IMG/VR virus record: IMGVR_UViG_3300047548_000772
Location: 62,001-126,000 of that record
DNA length: 64,000 bases
Strand: one strand, 5' to 3'
From: a virus
Numbering within the stretch: position 1 is the stretch's first letter; each line of letters begins with the position of its first letter. Positions 62,027-64,000 of this stretch are shown here, in pieces. The notes below the pieces were generated by a model. That model saw nothing but the letters and a program-made list of their open reading frames with translations. It searched no databases and was not told the DNA's origin. Both the position numbers and the translations under genes were made by a program.

Positions 62027-63154
62027 TTATCCTCTTTCTGGAAAATAGTCTTGCATTGTACCTTCTCGGTGTAAATCACTAGTTACGCAATGAATCCCGC
62101 CATCCCAAAAATAACGGTGCCTAAATGGAACGACGTGCGGAGTAACGCCAAATCTTTCAAGTGCATCAAATACCTGTTTGTTGTAGTTAAACACCATGAC
62201 ATTCTTTGGGTCGATGATCAACATGTTTACGTCAAAAACTGTTTCTTCAACATACCCTGTCCAGTGTGATAACCACGATTCAACTGTGTTAATTACGTCA
62301 TGATCGTTTTCGAATCCGGGTATCCACCACTTGCCACCGTTTTTTGCTTTTAGTTTTATAAATTCTTCAATGCCTAGCCAACTTTGCCCGGGTAGATATA
62401 CAACTTCCCAGCCTGGATAAGTGTCTGCATACGTTGGTACATCGTATAAACTTATAATCAAGCCGGGTGTAACTGGACAATATGTGCCATCACTGTGTCC
62501 GCCGGTGTTTACAACGTGATTTCTGTAGTCAGTGAATTCGTTGGTAACAATCGACAATCGTTTGTTTAAGTCTTGATTGTAGTTTTCAGTACCCCAATAT
62601 AGATCCTTGCCAATTCTTGCACACTTTGCGGTGTCGGCAAACAATCTGCCAGAGTGTACAGTATTGCCGTTGGCTTTGATGTAATCGAGAATATGATCGT
62701 ATTCGCTGCGATGAAGTTGTGTGTTGCCAAAATCGAATACTTCTTTACATTCTTTTTGTATTGCTGCTGGTAGTTGATTAAACTCTTCCCAACTGTTACA
62801 GTCTGGCCAGCTAGGATCTGCAATGTCAGTGTAAGATGTTCTTAAAAAGTTTGTAGAATAGTATTCGTAAAACGTTGTGCCAAACATTCCTGTGTAGTCA
62901 CGAGGAGTCATTGGTGGTCGAACATACTGTCCGTTGACAAAAGTCTGTTTGGGTAACTCTGGTCGTAGTACTTCTACACCAAACTCGTGTAGTTTTTTAA
63001 TAATGCCTTGAAAGTCTTCTTCGGTTTCAATGGCAATTTTTTCAAACAATGATCTAACGCTGGGTTTGTTAATCCATGAATAAAATTCAGGAGGGTAACT
63101 ACGTCCAACGACGCAAACTTTTAACGGATCCCAATGTTGATATACTGAAAACAT
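62027..63154 (-). CDS. Amidinotransferase-like enzyme, paralogue 3
   Basis: A 375-residue relative of the protein at 55805. It starts MFSVYQHWDPLKVCVVGRSY; the catalytic His lies in GGHSDGTYCP and the nucleophile is C356 in FWDGGIHCVTSD. The ATG at 63154 overlaps the stop of the upstream gene as TAATG, which decides it over a longer frame. The His motif has Ser-Asp in place of Gly-Asp of the other two copies, which may alter the substrate. It lies on the other strand from paralogues 1 and 2. Confidence 0.8.
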   Translation of the reverse strand: MFSVYQHWDPLKVCVVGRSYPPEFYSWINKPSVRSLFEKIAIETEEDFQGIIKKLHEFGVEVLRPELPKQTFVNGQYVRPPMTPRDYTGMFGTTFYEYYSTNFLRTSYTDIADPSWPDCNSWEEFNQLPAAIQKECKEVFDFGNTQLHRSEYDHILDYIKANGNTVHSGRLFADTAKCARIGKDLYWGTENYNQDLNKRLSIVTNEFTDYRNHVVNTGGHSDGTYCPVTPGLIISLYDVPTYADTYPGWEVVYLPGQSWLGIEEFIKLKAKNGGKWWIPGFENDHDVINTVESWLSHWTGYVEETVFDVNMLIIDPKNVMVFNYNKQVFDALERFGVTPHVVPFRHRYFWDGGIHCVTSDLHREGTMQDYFPERG

Positions 63155-63597
63155 TACGTCATAGGACCGAGTAGTTCGAATCCGTCCATGTCTTGTTTGT
63201 ATAGGTGTGCTTGTTCTAAATATAGATATTTGAATCCACGTTCTTTGTATATTGCACATTCAGCTTTCATAGTTTCAATGCCTAGTCGTAGTCTAGGACG
63301 ATGATAAGTCCAAGCAAACTGCGCACACTCGGCGTTGTGCTCGTCGTAACGTTTAATTAAACTAAAAGCTACTAATTGCTCCTTGTCGTAATACCCAATG
63401 ACGTCAGTCATTGGGTCTGTGTAGCGACTGTGAAACATGGGCATAACACTAGAAAAGTGTTTGTAGATACAATATGTGTGGTAAATGTTATCTAATTGAT
63501 TAAAAACAGTATCTGAAAATTCAGTGATATAACGCCAATCAACGTTTATCTCATAGTTTGTTTTACTTAAATCAATTCTAGCAAACTGGTAACTCAT
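63154..63597 (-). CDS. GNAT/ATE-like acyl- or aminoacyltransferase-fold protein
   Basis: A 147-residue protein. The pattern GYYDKEQLVAFSLIKRYD, then FAWTYHRPRLRLGIETMKAEC and ERGFKYLYL, is close to the GNAT-like half of arginyl/leucyl-tRNA-protein transferases (ATE C-terminal, Bpt), where the sequence is a YD strand, LG.y...E, and G..YlYLG. The ATG at 63597 shares an ATGA with the upstream stop. It is a small single-domain version, so its acceptor and donor are unknown. Next to an amidinotransferase, arginine-related chemistry is an attractive but unproved idea. Confidence 0.65.
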   Translation of the reverse strand: MSYQFARIDLSKTNYEINVDWRYITEFSDTVFNQLDNIYHTYCIYKHFSSVMPMFHSRYTDPMTDVIGYYDKEQLVAFSLIKRYDEHNAECAQFAWTYHRPRLRLGIETMKAECAIYKERGFKYLYLEQAHLYKQDMDGFELLGPMT

Positions 63598-63983
63598 TTG
63601 CGTGGATCCTTGCGATGTTGAAACAGCATTGTTAAGTAGTCTTCGGGCCATGCATCGTAAAATCCTTTGCGAGCCATAATTTCTGCCTTGGCATCTAAAT
63701 CACTTAGACATTGCACAAGTGCTAGAGCATAGGTACCTTGATTCATTGATACTCCGTTGACAATTTCTGGATCGTCGGGGTGGTCTTCTAAAACTAAAAT
63801 ATCCTTGCTTAACAAAAATTCACGGTTAGCAAAATCTAATGCGTTAGAAAATGTTTTGTAATCCCAAGTCTCAGGATCGTAGGCTATAGCGATAACTTCT
63901 CGGTTACCTAGCCCTGTGCGCCAAATGTCTAGCAAGTCACCGATTGGGTTTGTACCAATTCGAACTTCGTAGGTACCTTCCAT
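63594..63983 (-). CDS. Small protein of unknown function, possibly 5'-truncated
   Basis: A 129-residue frame from the ATG at 63983. It contains VRIGTNPIGDLLDIWRTGLG, then FANREFLLSKDILVLEDHPDDPE and ends with DYLTMLFQHRKDPRK. The frame stays open to the end of the window, so the true start may lie outside it. No known domain is seen. It is the most upstream visible gene of the minus-strand set that leads to the third amidinotransferase, with an ATGA overlap with the next gene. Confidence 0.65.
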   Translation of the reverse strand: MEGTYEVRIGTNPIGDLLDIWRTGLGNREVIAIAYDPETWDYKTFSNALDFANREFLLSKDILVLEDHPDDPEIVNGVSMNQGTYALALVQCLSDLDAKAEIMARKGFYDAWPEDYLTMLFQHRKDPRK

Positions 63984-64000
63984 TCGAGCTTTGCGAGCAT

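Noticed and set aside
1-64000. CRISPR array, transposon or integrase with attachment sites
   Set aside because: No regularly spaced direct repeats, no transposase or recombinase gene and no flanking terminal repeats were seen.

Overview
The window is part of the genome of a large, AT-rich, T4-like marine myovirus of the cyanophage/pelagiphage type. The evidence is a run of T4-type baseplate genes (gp53, gp5, gp25, gp6, a giant structural protein, tail-fibre-like proteins), the late sigma factor gp55, the recombination pair gp47/gp46, NATAAATA late promoters, and dense head-to-tail packing with ATGA-type overlaps. No photosynthesis gene, tRNA, integrase or transposase was found here, so the host cannot be named.

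Layout. (1) 1-9733 holds enzymes for an unusual sugar or glycan: an SGNH-like hydrolase end, an NDP-sugar epimerase, a DegT aminotransferase, glycosyltransferase-like proteins, an amidinotransferase, an FkbM methyltransferase, a NodU/CmcH carbamoyltransferase and a 33-residue microprotein. (2) 9735-23327 (minus strand) is a tightly overlapping operon-like block with five tandem twitch/SPASM-like radical SAM proteins, one B12-binding-type radical SAM protein, four glycosyltransferase-like proteins and small proteins of unknown function. (3) 23402-51860 (minus strand) is the virion module, including a 4596-residue protein that alone takes 13.8 kb. (4) 51861-51971 is a control region with a sigma70-type promoter for gp55 on the plus strand and a gp55-type late promoter for the virion genes on the minus strand. 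(5) 51972-61261 (plus strand) has gp55, gp47 and gp46, a PD-(D/E)XK nuclease, and inserted modification genes (glycosyltransferase, two radical SAM proteins, amidinotransferase). (6) 61262-61692 is a non-coding stretch full of hairpins, probably a structured RNA. (7) 61693-64000 (minus strand) has a third amidinotransferase, a GNAT/ATE-like protein and small proteins.

How the genes may work together: a sigma70-like early promoter makes gp55, which then switches on the baseplate and fibre genes through NATAAATA promoters. Next to this ordinary T4 core lies an unusually large chemistry toolkit: 8 radical SAM proteins, 3 amidinotransferases, at least 8 glycosyltransferase-like proteins, a carbamoyltransferase, a methyltransferase, an aminotransferase and an epimerase. 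Amino-sugar formation, amidination, carbamoylation and O-methylation together recall aminoglycoside chemistry. My main hypothesis is that the phage builds a heavily decorated glycan for its virion, its DNA or the host surface. This is inference; the substrate is not visible in the sequence.
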